Shown here one piece after another: positions 40,099 to 48,907 of a stretch of 64,000 nucleotides of DNA. The stretch covers positions 2,418,001 to 2,482,000 of the forward strand of contig NZ_JAPENW010000001.1 in the NCBI RefSeq assembly GCF_026341855.1, in the 5' to 3' direction. Origin of the DNA: Streptomyces sp. NBC_00568. GTDB taxonomy: Bacteria > Actinomycetota > Actinomycetes > Streptomycetales > Streptomycetaceae. A program made the position numbers and the translations under genes. Under the pieces are notes generated by a model. The model saw nothing but the letters and a program-made list of their open reading frames with translations, did not search any database and had not been told where the DNA came from. The stretch's first letter is position 1, and each line of letters begins with the position of its first letter.

Positions 40099-40146
40099 CC
40101 CTCGTCCCCTCGTCCCCTCGTCCCCTCGTCCCCTCGTCCCCTCGTC
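40099..40146. repeat. Six perfect copies of CCCTCGTC
   Basis: An 8-base unit is repeated six times without variation between the WXG-like gene and the next gene, in 5' leader position. Such perfect short repeats arise by slippage and can vary in copy number, possibly changing spacing or mRNA structure. Confidence 0.9.
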
Positions 40147-40175
40147 CCGAGGAGCTGACCACTGGCAGGAGTTCC

Positions 40176-40880
40176 ATGCACGACGTCAACTGCTGCCAGA
40201 TCTGCGGCACGCCGGCCCCTCCGGTCGATGGCTGGTGCGGAGAGGTCATCGGATACCGGCTCATTCCGGACCTGTGGGCCGCCTCGCCCTCCTACCTCGA
40301 CGGCAATCTCCACTTCTCCTGCCTGGAGGAATCCGACGAACGCGCCGCATTCCACGGCGAGTTCCTTCGGTTCGTGCAGGCGGGACACGAAGAGGTCGAC
40401 AGCCTGGACGGGACCGGGACCCTCCCACCGCTCACACGGATGGGCCTGGGAATGTTTCCCGTCTTCTCGGGCGACGAGTGCGACATCTTCCAGAGCCAGG
40501 TGTCCGACCGCTGGATGGTGGTGAAGAAGTGCGGCCCGTGGCTCGGCCTCGGTCTCCCCCAACTCCAGGCCATCGGCGAGGGAACGCTTCCGGTCTCACC
40601 GTCCGACGTGACCCGCTATCGCCTCCCCATCGATCTCGGCGACCAGGTCGGCACCTACGGCCTTTCCGATCTGCTGAGATCCCTCGGAGTGGCGGATCGG
40701 TATGCCGGCGAGGCCGACCTGGCCCGGGTGGAATACCGTTTCGTCGACTACCACGCGCCGAAACGGCTCCTCGACTACGTCGCCGCCACACCCCTTCCGC
40801 TGCCCGAGGAAGCCACCGCTTTCCTTGCCGCCTACGCAAAGACGTACAGCCCCGTCACCTTCGACGACGAGGGCGCCTGA
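40176..40880 (+). CDS. Unknown protein, immunity-like context, N-terminal Cys cluster
   Basis: A 234-residue cytosolic protein. The N-terminus has CCQIC, then GWC and HFSC, a pattern that could hold one zinc ion. The rest is mixed alpha/beta with many aromatics (DRWMVVKKCGPWLGLGLPQL). I do not recognise the family. It sits between a WXG-like gene and two DUF4279-type genes, overlapping the next by one base (TGATG), so an immunity role against a contact-dependent toxin is plausible but only contextual. CAGGAG precedes ATG 40176. Confidence 0.75.
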   Translation: MHDVNCCQICGTPAPPVDGWCGEVIGYRLIPDLWAASPSYLDGNLHFSCLEESDERAAFHGEFLRFVQAGHEEVDSLDGTGTLPPLTRMGLGMFPVFSGDECDIFQSQVSDRWMVVKKCGPWLGLGLPQLQAIGEGTLPVSPSDVTRYRLPIDLGDQVGTYGLSDLLRSLGVADRYAGEADLARVEYRFVDYHAPKRLLDYVAATPLPLPEEATAFLAAYAKTYSPVTFDDEGA

Positions 40881-41296
40881 TGGAGTACACGCACAGTGAA
40901 GGCCCGTGGGTCGAAACTGCCGTGAAGCTCGTCGTCCGGAAGCCGGACCTGGACGCGGAACTCGTTTCCCGGGCGCTCTCCTTGCCTCCGACGTCGGTTC
41001 GGCAACCGGGAAGCGATCGCCAGGGTCCAGAATCGTCTCAAGACGGCCTCTGGACACTCCAGGTCCACGACAGAATGCCGGGGGGAATCAGCGATCAGCT
41101 CCGGACCCTCTTGGACATGGTGGAACCCCGTTCTTCCGCACTGGCCCGACTGGCCGCCCAGGGATACGGCATCCACATCGACCTCTTCGGTTTCGTCGGC
41201 CGTGGTGCCACGTTCGTGCTGCCCCCCGAGGTCGTCCAGAGGGCGGCCGCCCTCCGCGTTCCCGTCACGGTCACGACCAGCGTCAGCGATCGGTGA
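40880..41296 (+). CDS. DUF4279-like protein
   Basis: A 138-residue protein whose layout (TAVKLVVRKPDLDAELVSRA, a middle DGLWTLQV strand, then a helix around LRTLLDMVEP and GIHIDLFGFVGRGATFVLPP) resembles DUF4279, a domain frequent among immunity genes near polymorphic toxins. Its start overlaps the previous stop, and its end is nine bases before the next, related, gene. Probably an immunity or antitoxin-like protein; partner not seen. Confidence 0.7.
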   Translation: MEYTHSEGPWVETAVKLVVRKPDLDAELVSRALSLPPTSVRQPGSDRQGPESSQDGLWTLQVHDRMPGGISDQLRTLLDMVEPRSSALARLAAQGYGIHIDLFGFVGRGATFVLPPEVVQRAAALRVPVTVTTSVSDR

Positions 41297-41305
41297 GGAG
41301 CCGCC

Positions 41306-42193
41306 ATGGAACTGTTCGCTTCATGGGGAACGCCCCAAGCCGCGCTTCTCATCACCGGGCGGAACCTGAAAGCGCGCGAGATCACCGACGAGTTGGGCAT
41401 CGCGCCCACCTTCTCCAGGGAGCCGACGGCCGGTTCGTCATTTCGCCCCGGCGAGGGATGCTGGGCGATCCAGGTGACCGGTGAGCCTCACCAGGGCTTC
41501 GACGGAGTGATCGACGAACTCATCGACCTCATCTCCCCGTCCCTGAAGGAGATCCAGGACGTCCGTCACCGGGGACACATCGTTCGGCTGGACCTGAGCG
41601 GCCACGTGCAGCGAGGGTCCCGGACCTTTCTCTCCCCTCACGCACTGGCGCGTGCGGCCCAGTTGGAGCTGCCGGTGTCCCTCACGACGGACGCCGATCC
41701 TCCCACTCGATCGGAGGAGCTCCTGGACTGGCTGCCGGCCCCGGACGGATCGCACCGGGAACAGCCCCGAGGGCAGGAACGCGACCGAGGGGCTCAGGCG
41801 GTTCGCCCCGCGGGGTTCTTCCCCGAACTCGCCCCGGGGTGGGGACTCCCTCTGGACGGACCCATGCGGGACTCCGTGAAGGCGACGGGAGAACCGGACG
41901 AGGCGGAGATCATCGCCTATCTCCGAAATGGTGCCGGCATCTGGAGCGAGATGAGCGCGGGACCCGACGTCCTGGACCCGGAGGCTCCTGACCTGTCCGG
42001 CATCGGTTCGCTCTACACGGACGGAACCTGGCTGTGGCGCCAGGACCTCCCCTACTACCTCGGCAGGTACCACGTCTCCCTGCCCCCGGATTTCGTCACG
42101 CACATCAGGAACGCCCACCACCGGGTTCCGGAAGTGCCGGAGAAACGGCTGCTGGAGATCCTGACGCGGGATCTCGGAATCGACATGGACTGA
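41306..42193 (+). CDS. DUF4279-like domain plus second domain, immunity-like
   Basis: A 295-residue protein. Residues 1-130 repeat the DUF4279 pattern of the preceding gene (AALLITGRNLKAREITDELG, GCWAIQV, VRLDLSGHVQRGSRTFLSP), pointing to duplication. After a charged linker, residues 180-295 form a separate acidic domain with SLYTDGTWLWRQDLPYYLGR and LPPDFVTHIRNA, a pattern I associate with orphan immunity-type proteins in Streptomyces. GAGGAG precedes ATG 41306. End of the small island; it converges on the Tad operon. Confidence 0.72.
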   Translation: MELFASWGTPQAALLITGRNLKAREITDELGIAPTFSREPTAGSSFRPGEGCWAIQVTGEPHQGFDGVIDELIDLISPSLKEIQDVRHRGHIVRLDLSGHVQRGSRTFLSPHALARAAQLELPVSLTTDADPPTRSEELLDWLPAPDGSHREQPRGQERDRGAQAVRPAGFFPELAPGWGLPLDGPMRDSVKATGEPDEAEIIAYLRNGAGIWSEMSAGPDVLDPEAPDLSGIGSLYTDGTWLWRQDLPYYLGRYHVSLPPDFVTHIRNAHHRVPEVPEKRLLEILTRDLGIDMD

Positions 42194-42244
42194 GCGGCGT
42201 CCGGCCGGGGGCCACGCGAAGACGATCGCCCCCAGGCGCCGGCC

Positions 42245-42712
42245 TCAGCCCACCTCGTTCTCCGCCACCGCACTGCCGTGGACGGTCACGTCGCCGCCGT
42301 AGAACATGCCGGTGAAGACCGGCGAGTAGGTCAGCTGGACCTCGACCTCGACCTGTTCGGCGTCAGCCGTCACGCAGTGGGTGGCGGCGATGTCGGCGCC
42401 GGACATGCCCATCTCGCGGGCGAACGCCTTCACGCGGGCACCGCAGTTCTCGAAGTTGATGGGCGCGGGGCCGTTCTCGTTCTCGTAGAGCGAGTCGAGG
42501 TCTATGTCCTGCGCGGCGAAACGGGCCGCCTGTTCGGCGATGTCGGCGGCGCGCTCCCGCTTGGAGATGGACATGCCGCCGTCGATGACGAAGGCCGAGA
42601 GCGACAGGAAGACGAGCGCGAAGATGATGACCGCGCCGGCACCCGAGCCTCGGTCGTCGAGACGCGCACGGCGTGCCGCGATCCGGCCCCGTACCGCGGA
42701 GCGCAGCTTCAT
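42245..42712 (-). CDS. TadG-like/TadE-type pseudopilin
   Basis: A 155-residue protein with a short basic head, one N-terminal membrane helix (GSGAGAVIIFALVFLSLSAFVIDGG) and a periplasmic-side domain with one disulfide-capable Cys pair. TadE/F/G-type proteins are minor pseudopilins of Flp pili. It is the last gene of the Tad operon, and its ATG overlaps the stop of the preceding TadE gene (ATGA). Confidence 0.85.
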   Translation of the reverse strand: MKLRSAVRGRIAARRARLDDRGSGAGAVIIFALVFLSLSAFVIDGGMSISKRERAADIAEQAARFAAQDIDLDSLYENENGPAPINFENCGARVKAFAREMGMSGADIAATHCVTADAEQVEVEVQLTYSPVFTGMFYGGDVTVHGSAVAENEVG

Positions 42713-43152
42713 GCCGTCCTCCGGAACGGGTCGAGCGGCGAGCTGAAGCTGGCCTCGAGGGTGGTGGGGACGTCGAGACCGAGCATCGCGAGGCCCCGTA
42801 CCTCACAGCTCACCTCGACGGTGAAGAGCGTGTCCGGTTCGAAGCCCGCGCTGGTCTGCGTCACGGTCACCGGGCCCGAGCAGACATCCGCGAGGTCGGC
42901 CTCGGCCGCCTTCCTCGCCTCGGCGATGGCGGTCGCGTGGTCCTTCTGGATCGAGCCCGCGCGCGCCGCGTCCCGGGCGGCGCCGTCCAACGCACCGCGC
43001 CCGTCGACCAGTTGCCCGAAGGCCACCAGCACCAGAATGAAGAGGATCATCACCGGGGCGAGGATGACCACCTCGATGGTGGACAGCCCCCGGTCTCCCC
43101 GGCGGCCGGACATCCGCTGACGGAGGACGGTGAACAGGGCCTCTGCTCGCAT
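42709..43152 (-). CDS. TadE-family pseudopilin
   Basis: A 147-residue protein with GDRGLSTIEVVILAPVMILFIL: the Gly followed by a Glu at +5 and a hydrophobic stretch is the pseudopilin cleavage pattern, so the prepilin peptidase may process it. Its ATG shares bases with the preceding stop (TGATG). Likely a minor pilin or priming component of the Flp pilus. Confidence 0.87.
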   Translation of the reverse strand: MRAEALFTVLRQRMSGRRGDRGLSTIEVVILAPVMILFILVLVAFGQLVDGRGALDGAARDAARAGSIQKDHATAIAEARKAAEADLADVCSGPVTVTQTSAGFEPDTLFTVEVSCEVRGLAMLGLDVPTTLEASFSSPLDPFRRTA

Positions 43153-43604
43153 CAGTTCTCCTCCTCCACGAACCGCTCCACCGGTCCCGACGACTGCGCG
43201 TGCACCGTCAGGTCCAGGCCCGGGAAGACGGAAGGGACCCTCGCCGTGATCTCGACGCCCACGGTGTTCTGCTCCGGCTGGAGCAGCGTCACGTCCGGGG
43301 ACAGCACCAGCTGCGGGCCGAGCTGGCGGATGTAGCTGTCGACGACGTCACGCGCCTCGCCGCGCCAGGCGCCGGGCTGCGCGTCGGCGGTGGCGCGGGC
43401 CTTGCGGGCGCCCGCCTGGGCGGCCGCCTGGGCCACATGGTCCGCAAAGAAGTACAGCGCGAACTGCACCGTCGCGAAGATCATGAAGAACAGCACCGGA
43501 GTGAGCAGCACGAACTCGATCGCGGTCATGCCGGAGTCACCGCGGGCGGAGGCTGCCTCCACCCTGCGGCGCACCCAGCGACGTACACCTCGACGTGCTC
43601 GCAC
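43152..43604 (-). CDS. TadE-family pseudopilin
   Basis: A 150-residue paralogue of the next gene, with GDSGMTAIEFVLLTPVLFFMIF (Gly, then Glu at +5, hydrophobic helix). An Arg-rich head keeps it anchored inside. GTG 43604 follows GGGGAT, 18 bases after the pilin stop. Two TadE-type plus one TadG-type gene is a common set in actinobacterial Tad loci. Confidence 0.86.
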   Translation of the reverse strand: MRARRGVRRWVRRRVEAASARGDSGMTAIEFVLLTPVLFFMIFATVQFALYFFADHVAQAAAQAGARKARATADAQPGAWRGEARDVVDSYIRQLGPQLVLSPDVTLLQPEQNTVGVEITARVPSVFPGLDLTVHAQSSGPVERFVEEEN

Positions 43605-43622
43605 CCGTATCCCCGTATGAAA

Positions 43623-43874
43623 TCAGCAGGTCTTGCCCGCGTCGGTGCCCCTGATGCAGTCACCGACCTTGTTGGCGCCGTCGCTCAGCGCGGCGTTGAT
43701 GATCGCGGCGACCACGCCGACGATGGCGACGACGACGGCGGAGATGATGACCCACTCGACCGCGGACGCGCCCCGGTCGAGTTCGCCGGAGCGGGCACGC
43801 TGCACCCGCCCCTGGAGGAAGGTGATCAGGAAGTCCACCCCCGGGATCCCGGTGCTGAAGTTCCGTCCGTTCAT
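43623..43874 (-). CDS. Flp-type major pilin precursor
   Basis: An 83-residue prepilin. The cleavage site DRG-ASAVEWV (Gly35, Glu40 at +5) and the helix WVIISAVVVAIVGVVAAI are typical of type IVb pilins. The short C-terminus carries two Cys (DCIRG, KTC). ATG 43874 follows GAGAGGACA. It lies between the platform genes and the pseudopilins, as expected for the pilus subunit. Confidence 0.85.
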   Translation of the reverse strand: MNGRNFSTGIPGVDFLITFLQGRVQRARSGELDRGASAVEWVIISAVVVAIVGVVAAIINAALSDGANKVGDCIRGTDAGKTC

Positions 43875-43937
43875 GGTGAGTTGTCCTCTCGAAGGATAGT
43901 GGTGGGCGCTGTGTGGCGCTTCGGGCACCGCGGATGC

Positions 43938-44861
43938 TCAGACCTGGAACACGCGCATCGCCGCCGGGAAGATCAGGAAGACCAGGAAGCCCGCGCACAG
44001 CAGCAGTTGGGCGACCAGCATCGACTGCGACTTCTCACCCGCGCTGCCCTCGATCTCGGAGAGTTCGCGGTGGCGCATCGTCTCGGCGCGCGAGGCGAGC
44101 GACTCGCGCACCTTGGCGCCGTCGTCCGCGACCAGCGCCAGGGAGGCGGACAGGTCCTTGAGCTCCTCGACGCCGAGTTCCTCGCCGAGCGAACCGAGCG
44201 CCTGCCACTGGCTGATGCCGGTGATACGGGCGTCGGCGAGCGCGTTGCGGATGCGCTGCGTGGCCCAGCCGTCGGAGATCTCGGCGGCGGCCATCAGCGC
44301 CTCGGGCAGACCGCGGCCGCCCGCCAGGCTCATCGACACCAGGTCCAGATACGCGCCGATCACGCGCCGCAGGTCGCGCCGCTTGTCCACCGCGTCCCGC
44401 CGGACCTCCACATCGGGGAGGAAGAAGAACACGATCGCGAAGAGCAGCGCCAGCCAGACCGGGATGATCGGGCTGCGGCCGACGCCGAGCGTCCAGACGA
44501 CGGCGAAGAGGAGCGGGCCGAAGAAGACACCGGCCGCGGCCAGCAGCACCTTCGTCGCGAGGAACCTCTCCCAGCTCCGGTCCAGGACCGCCAGGTCGGC
44601 CCGGAGCGACCGCTGCTCCCAGCCCTGCTGGAGATAGAAGTCGGCGACACGCGTGCCCACTTGGGCGCGCAGGCTGCCGAGTCGCCCGGTGTCCTGCTGC
44701 CCGTGGTGGGCGGACTCGTACGCCGCCCCGCGCGCCCGCATCGCGTCGATGCGCGCGACCTGCGCGACAGCGCTGCGCCTCGACGGCATGAGCGCGCGGA
44801 CGAGGGCGTAGACGCCCAGGCCCAGGACGGCGCCGATCACGATCGGCATGGTCAGGCTCAT
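43938..44861 (-). CDS. tadC: Tad pilus inner-membrane platform protein TadC
   Basis: A 307-residue GspF-family membrane protein. Helices at the N-terminus, in the middle and at the C-terminus flank the cytoplasmic domain with LVSMSLAGGRGLPEALMAAA and LAEELGVEELKDLSASL-type helices. TadC and TadB form the platform on which the TadA ATPase acts. Its ATG overlaps the tadB stop. Confidence 0.88.
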   Translation of the reverse strand: MSLTMPIVIGAVLGLGVYALVRALMPSRRSAVAQVARIDAMRARGAAYESAHHGQQDTGRLGSLRAQVGTRVADFYLQQGWEQRSLRADLAVLDRSWERFLATKVLLAAAGVFFGPLLFAVVWTLGVGRSPIIPVWLALLFAIVFFFLPDVEVRRDAVDKRRDLRRVIGAYLDLVSMSLAGGRGLPEALMAAAEISDGWATQRIRNALADARITGISQWQALGSLGEELGVEELKDLSASLALVADDGAKVRESLASRAETMRHRELSEIEGSAGEKSQSMLVAQLLLCAGFLVFLIFPAAMRVFQV

Positions 44862-45883
44862 CGGCGTACCGCCTCATCACCAGGAACCGGCGTACGGGGG
44901 CGCACGAACTGCACGGACGACTCGTCCCGGACCAGGAACCGCTCCGGCGTCTCGATCGTGGACAGCTTGCGCAGCCACCAGAAGCCGAGGGCGAACAGCC
45001 CGCAGACACAGGCGAGTACGAGCTGACCGACCGCCGTGCCGTACGGCTCGACGAACTCGCGGTTGAAGATCGACAGTCCGAGGACGAAGGCGATGGAGAC
45101 CGCGACGACGATCTGCACGGAGCGCCGGGTCGAGGCGCGCTGGGCCATCACGCGCTGCCGCATGTCGACCTCCTCGCGCGCCGACTTGGCCAGGGCGCCC
45201 AGCACTTGACGCAGACCGGGGCCGCGGAGGCGAGCGTTGAGGATGAGCGCGGCCACGATGATGTCCGCGGAGGCGTCGTCGATCTCGTCGGCCAGGTGCT
45301 GCAAGGCTTCGGGCAGCGGTGTACGGGAGCGCAGCCGGTCCACCAGCGCGTCGAGATGCGGCCGCAGCACGGGAGCCGAGGCGCGCGCCGAGGCGGGGAT
45401 GGCCTGCTCCAGGCCGACGGCGCCCGCGATGGTGTCACGCAGCGACTCGGTCCAGGACGCCAGCGCCTCCACGCGGCGCATCGCGGCCCGCTCCTCCGAG
45501 GCGCCGCCGAAGAGCTTGTCCCAGAAGAAGACGAGGATGCCGGCCGCGATACCGGCGACGGCCCAGCGGGTCAGGAGGAGGACCACGAGACCCGCGATCG
45601 CGGCGATCGAGCCGCGCTGTCCGGCGAAGCGGAGCAGTTCGCCGGCGCGTTCGCTCGCCTTCTGCTTCTCGTGCTCGGGTTTGGCGGGCAGTCCGCGCAC
45701 GGCGACCGTGAACAGCGCGAGGCCACCGCCGACGGCGACACCGCACGCGAGCGCGTACAACACGGTCGTGGAGAACAGCCCGCCCATGGAACCGAGCGAG
45801 TCGAGCGCCGCGAGCGAGGCCGTGCCCGGCGTCGCGGACGTCATGTCCGGCGTCACGGGCGTCATGTCCTGGGTCATCGTCAT
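44858..45883 (-). CDS. tadB: Tad pilus inner-membrane platform protein TadB
   Basis: A 341-residue GspF-type platform subunit with four main helices and the domain ASWTESLRDTIAGAVGLEQA ... LADEIDDASADIIVAALILN. ATG 45883 overlaps the tadA stop (TGATG); the first 35 residues are Thr/Met-rich and poorly conserved. It pairs with TadC. Confidence 0.88.
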   Translation of the reverse strand: MTMTQDMTPVTPDMTSATPGTASLAALDSLGSMGGLFSTTVLYALACGVAVGGGLALFTVAVRGLPAKPEHEKQKASERAGELLRFAGQRGSIAAIAGLVVLLLTRWAVAGIAAGILVFFWDKLFGGASEERAAMRRVEALASWTESLRDTIAGAVGLEQAIPASARASAPVLRPHLDALVDRLRSRTPLPEALQHLADEIDDASADIIVAALILNARLRGPGLRQVLGALAKSAREEVDMRQRVMAQRASTRRSVQIVVAVSIAFVLGLSIFNREFVEPYGTAVGQLVLACVCGLFALGFWWLRKLSTIETPERFLVRDESSVQFVRPRTPVPGDEAVRR

Positions 45884-47193
45884 CACCAATTCCCGCTGCC
45901 GGGCAGCCGGTAGCCCTGCGCGACGAGATCGTCGAGGCAGGCGATGGGCGCGTGCGGGACGATCCGGCCGTCCGGGGCCTCGGCGAACACCTCGCTGGAC
46001 AGCACCCGCCCATCGACGCCGTTGACCTCGCGCACGGAGGTCACCATGCGCTGGAGGCGGCCACCGGACTCGTACTCGTTGCGGCGCTGGATGAACACGA
46101 CGAAGTTCACCGCGCCCGCGATGAGCATCTGGCTGGCCTCGATGGGCAGTCGCTCGGTCGCCTGGAGCGCGTACGTGGAAATGCGGTTGAAGACCTCGCT
46201 GGAGCTGTTCGCGTGGATCGTGGAGAGCGAGCCGTCGTTGCCCTGCGACATCGCGTTGAGCATCGTGACGATCTCGTCGCCGAGGACCTCGCCGACGATG
46301 ACGCGGGAGGGGTTCATACGGAGCGACCGACGGACCAGCTCGGCCATGGTGATGGCACCTTGACCCTCCGAGTTGGGCAGGCGCTCCTCGAAGGCCACCA
46401 CGTTCGGGTGCAGGTCGGCGAAGGTGTCGAGGCCGAGCTCCAGGGCGCGTTCGACGGTGACGAGCCGCTCGTGCGTCGGAATCTCGTTGGCGAGGGCCCG
46501 CAGCAGCGTCGTCTTGCCCGCGTTGGTGGCTCCCGCGATCATGATGTTCTTGCGGGCCCGTACGGCACAGGCCAGGAAGTGCGCGACCTCGGGGGTCAGG
46601 GTGCCGTTGCCCACCAGGTCGGACATGAACACCTTGCCCATGCGCGCCCGGCGGATCGACAGGGCCGGCCGGCGGGTCACGTCCATGACGGCGGAGAGCC
46701 GGGAACCGTCCGGCAGCCGCAGGTCGAGCTGCGGGTTGGCGGAGTCGAAGGGCCGGGACGACAGACCCGAGTACGCGCCGAGAACCTGGATCAGCTCGAC
46801 GAGTTCCTCGTCGTTCTCGGCGACGGAGTCCCCCTTCGTCTCCCGGCCGTCCGCGTAGCCGATGAAGACCTGGTCGTACCCGTTGATGTCGATGTTCTCG
46901 ACTTCCGGGTCGTCCAGCAGCGGCTGGAGCCGGCCGACGCCGAAGAGCGCGGCGTGCACGGCGGCGGCGTACTGCTCCTCGGTCTCCGCGTCGAGCGGGG
47001 TCCGGCCGAGGTTGATCTCGGTGCGGGCGTGGTCCTCGAGTATCTGGGCGATGACGGCGCGGGCGTAGTGCCGCTCGTCCTCGCTCGACATCGGGGTGAC
47101 GCCGCGGACCTGGTCCTCGCGGCGCTGCTCGGCGATACGGTCACCGGCGTCCTGCCGGAACCGCTTGACCAACTGGTGGTCGACGGCGGTCAT
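45883..47193 (-). CDS. tadA: Tad pilus assembly ATPase TadA (CpaF family)
   Basis: The 436-residue hexameric secretion ATPase that powers Flp pilus assembly. Visible: N-terminal helical domain, RLPDGSRLSAVM, Walker A GATNAGKTTLLRAL (about 221-234), Asp box VVAFEERLPNSEGQG, and MTMAELVRRSLRMNPSRVIVGE-type Walker B (VIVGEV). ATG 47193 overlaps the upstream stop (ATGA). Confidence 0.95.
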   Translation of the reverse strand: MTAVDHQLVKRFRQDAGDRIAEQRREDQVRGVTPMSSEDERHYARAVIAQILEDHARTEINLGRTPLDAETEEQYAAAVHAALFGVGRLQPLLDDPEVENIDINGYDQVFIGYADGRETKGDSVAENDEELVELIQVLGAYSGLSSRPFDSANPQLDLRLPDGSRLSAVMDVTRRPALSIRRARMGKVFMSDLVGNGTLTPEVAHFLACAVRARKNIMIAGATNAGKTTLLRALANEIPTHERLVTVERALELGLDTFADLHPNVVAFEERLPNSEGQGAITMAELVRRSLRMNPSRVIVGEVLGDEIVTMLNAMSQGNDGSLSTIHANSSSEVFNRISTYALQATERLPIEASQMLIAGAVNFVVFIQRRNEYESGGRLQRMVTSVREVNGVDGRVLSSEVFAEAPDGRIVPHAPIACLDDLVAQGYRLPGSGNW

Positions 47194-48050
47194 CGGCCGG
47201 CTCCGGCAGCGGGCTGCCCGTGCGCCCCATGGGGCCCGTCGGCGGGTACGGACCAGGCGGCGCCGTACTGCTGGTACAGATCGGCGGCCACCTTGCGGGC
47301 CGAGCGGATCAGCAGCGACTTGTCGAGCCTGCCGCGCCTGCGTCCGGCCAACTGGTCGGCGCCCGCGGGGTCGTCGGCGAGCGTGCCCACGACGCGGGCA
47401 CCGGTCTGGGCCGCCACGAGCATGTCGTTGACCTGGTGGACGAGCTTGGCGGAGTCGCCCGGGTCGGCGATGAGGATGACGCCGATGAACGGTGTGGCGA
47501 GGCCGGCGGCGCCGCGCGGGCCGCCGTGCAGCTTGGCGGAGAGCGCGGCGGCCCGGTCGCGGACGCGCGCGATGGCCTCGGGTTCGGTACGGGAGAGCAG
47601 CAGCACCAGGGCGGCGTGCGGGAAGAGTTCGACGGCCGGGGTGTCCCCGCTGATGCGCCCGCAGTCGGCGATGACGTCGGCGGGCGCGTTCGGGGAGTCC
47701 GCGAGCTGCGCGAACGCCCGGCCCAGGGTGGGCCAGAGTCCGGCGAGACCGGCGGCCTGCTCGGCCATCCCGAGGCCGACGAGGACTTCGAGCCCGCCGC
47801 TCAAAGGCTGGACGTGATCCCAGAGTTGGTCGGGCACGAGCCCGCGGCGGGCGGTCGCCGCGATCGACAGCATGCCGGTGTTGGGGTTCAGCGGGCCGCC
47901 GTGGGCCGCCGCGCTGCGGTACACGAGGTCGCCGCCCGCCGGGTCGGTCTCGGCGAGCAGGACCCTGCGGGGCCAGACCGCCGAGAGTGCCACGGCGGCG
48001 GTGGTGACTCCGGGGGAACCCTTGTCTGCGGCGAGGGCGATGAGCGCCAT
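47190..48050 (-). CDS. TadZ/CpaE-like ParA-family ATPase
   Basis: A 286-residue MinD/ParA-type protein, expected to place the pilus machine in the cell. The deviant Walker A region reads ADKGSPGVTTAAV (10-17), lacking the second lysine of a canonical KGGxGKT, and is followed by LLAETDPAGGDL (switch/Walker B-like). This suggests weak or no ATP hydrolysis, seen in some TadZ proteins. ATG 48050, 20 bases after the SAF gene stop. Confidence 0.85.
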   Translation of the reverse strand: MALIALAADKGSPGVTTAAVALSAVWPRRVLLAETDPAGGDLVYRSAAAHGGPLNPNTGMLSIAATARRGLVPDQLWDHVQPLSGGLEVLVGLGMAEQAAGLAGLWPTLGRAFAQLADSPNAPADVIADCGRISGDTPAVELFPHAALVLLLSRTEPEAIARVRDRAAALSAKLHGGPRGAAGLATPFIGVILIADPGDSAKLVHQVNDMLVAAQTGARVVGTLADDPAGADQLAGRRRGRLDKSLLIRSARKVAADLYQQYGAAWSVPADGPHGAHGQPAAGAGR

Positions 48051-48070
48051 GTCTGTCTACTCACTCGCCT

Positions 48071-48805
48071 CTAGTTGCCGGGGACGATGACGAGGGCGAC
48101 CTGACCGGCCGAGGCGGCGTCGGCGACGGACGCCGCCTGACCGCTGTCCACGATGAGGGTGACAGGCAGATTGGTGCTGCTGATCGTGCTGTCCTTCTGG
48201 CCCTGGACGTAACTGACCTTCGCCCGGTCGACGATGAGGGCGTCGTCCGCGCTCGACGAGCTCGAACCCGAGGAACTCGACGAACTCGACGAACCGCGGC
48301 TGCCACTGGATCCGCTGCTGCCGACGCGGTACACGGCCACCGTGTCACCGGACTTGATGCCCGCGGGGTACTGGCCCTCCTTGAGCGAGACGCCCACGGA
48401 GGCCTTGCCGGCCGGAAGGGTGGAGCCCTTGGTGAACATGTCGCCGATGACGACGGTCCCCTCGTAGATCGGGGACTTGGCCTTGAACGACCTGAGCCCT
48501 TCGCGCTGCTTCCACAGGACGTAGTTGATGGAGGGGTCGTCCGCGACCAGCACGGAGGTCACGTGATCGCCCACGGACTCACCGGCCTGGATGTCACTCG
48601 TCACCTTCACGACCTCGATGCGGTCCCCGGCGCGGAGCACCAGCATGGTGGCGCCCAGCGCGCCGACGAGGATGAGGAGCACCGCGAGAGCGGCCAGCGC
48701 GGGTTTGCGCTCGCGAGGCGGCGTGGGAAGACGCTCACCCATCGCCGGGTGAGCCGACGTGGCGGAACGGTTGTTGCCCGCCCCCGTACGCTCTTGGATC
48801 TTCAC
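48071..48805 (-). CDS. SAF-domain protein, RcpC/CpaB-like
   Basis: A 244-residue membrane-anchored protein, first of the Tad operon. One helix (about 35-58) is followed by a SAF domain (VTSDIQAGESVGDHVTSVLV) as in CpaB/RcpC pilus assembly proteins. A serine/glycine-only stretch of about 25 residues interrupts the domain around 165-190, likely a flexible linker. GTG 48805 follows GGGGAGCGG. Confidence 0.85.
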   Translation of the reverse strand: MKIQERTGAGNNRSATSAHPAMGERLPTPPRERKPALAALAVLLILVGALGATMLVLRAGDRIEVVKVTSDIQAGESVGDHVTSVLVADDPSINYVLWKQREGLRSFKAKSPIYEGTVVIGDMFTKGSTLPAGKASVGVSLKEGQYPAGIKSGDTVAVYRVGSSGSSGSRGSSSSSSSSGSSSSSADDALIVDRAKVSYVQGQKDSTISSTNLPVTLIVDSGQAASVADAASAGQVALVIVPGN

Positions 48806-48907
48806 GCAACCGCTCCCCGTACACCCAAGAAAATGTCTGTCAATTCACGCGCCAAATAGGACACTTCACCCCCGCGCTCCTTTACGGGACGTACCGCGCG
48901 ACCTGGC

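Noticed and set aside
40099..40146. CRISPR-like array
   Set aside because: Units are 8 bases, directly adjacent with no spacers, and no cas genes are near; it is a simple tandem repeat.
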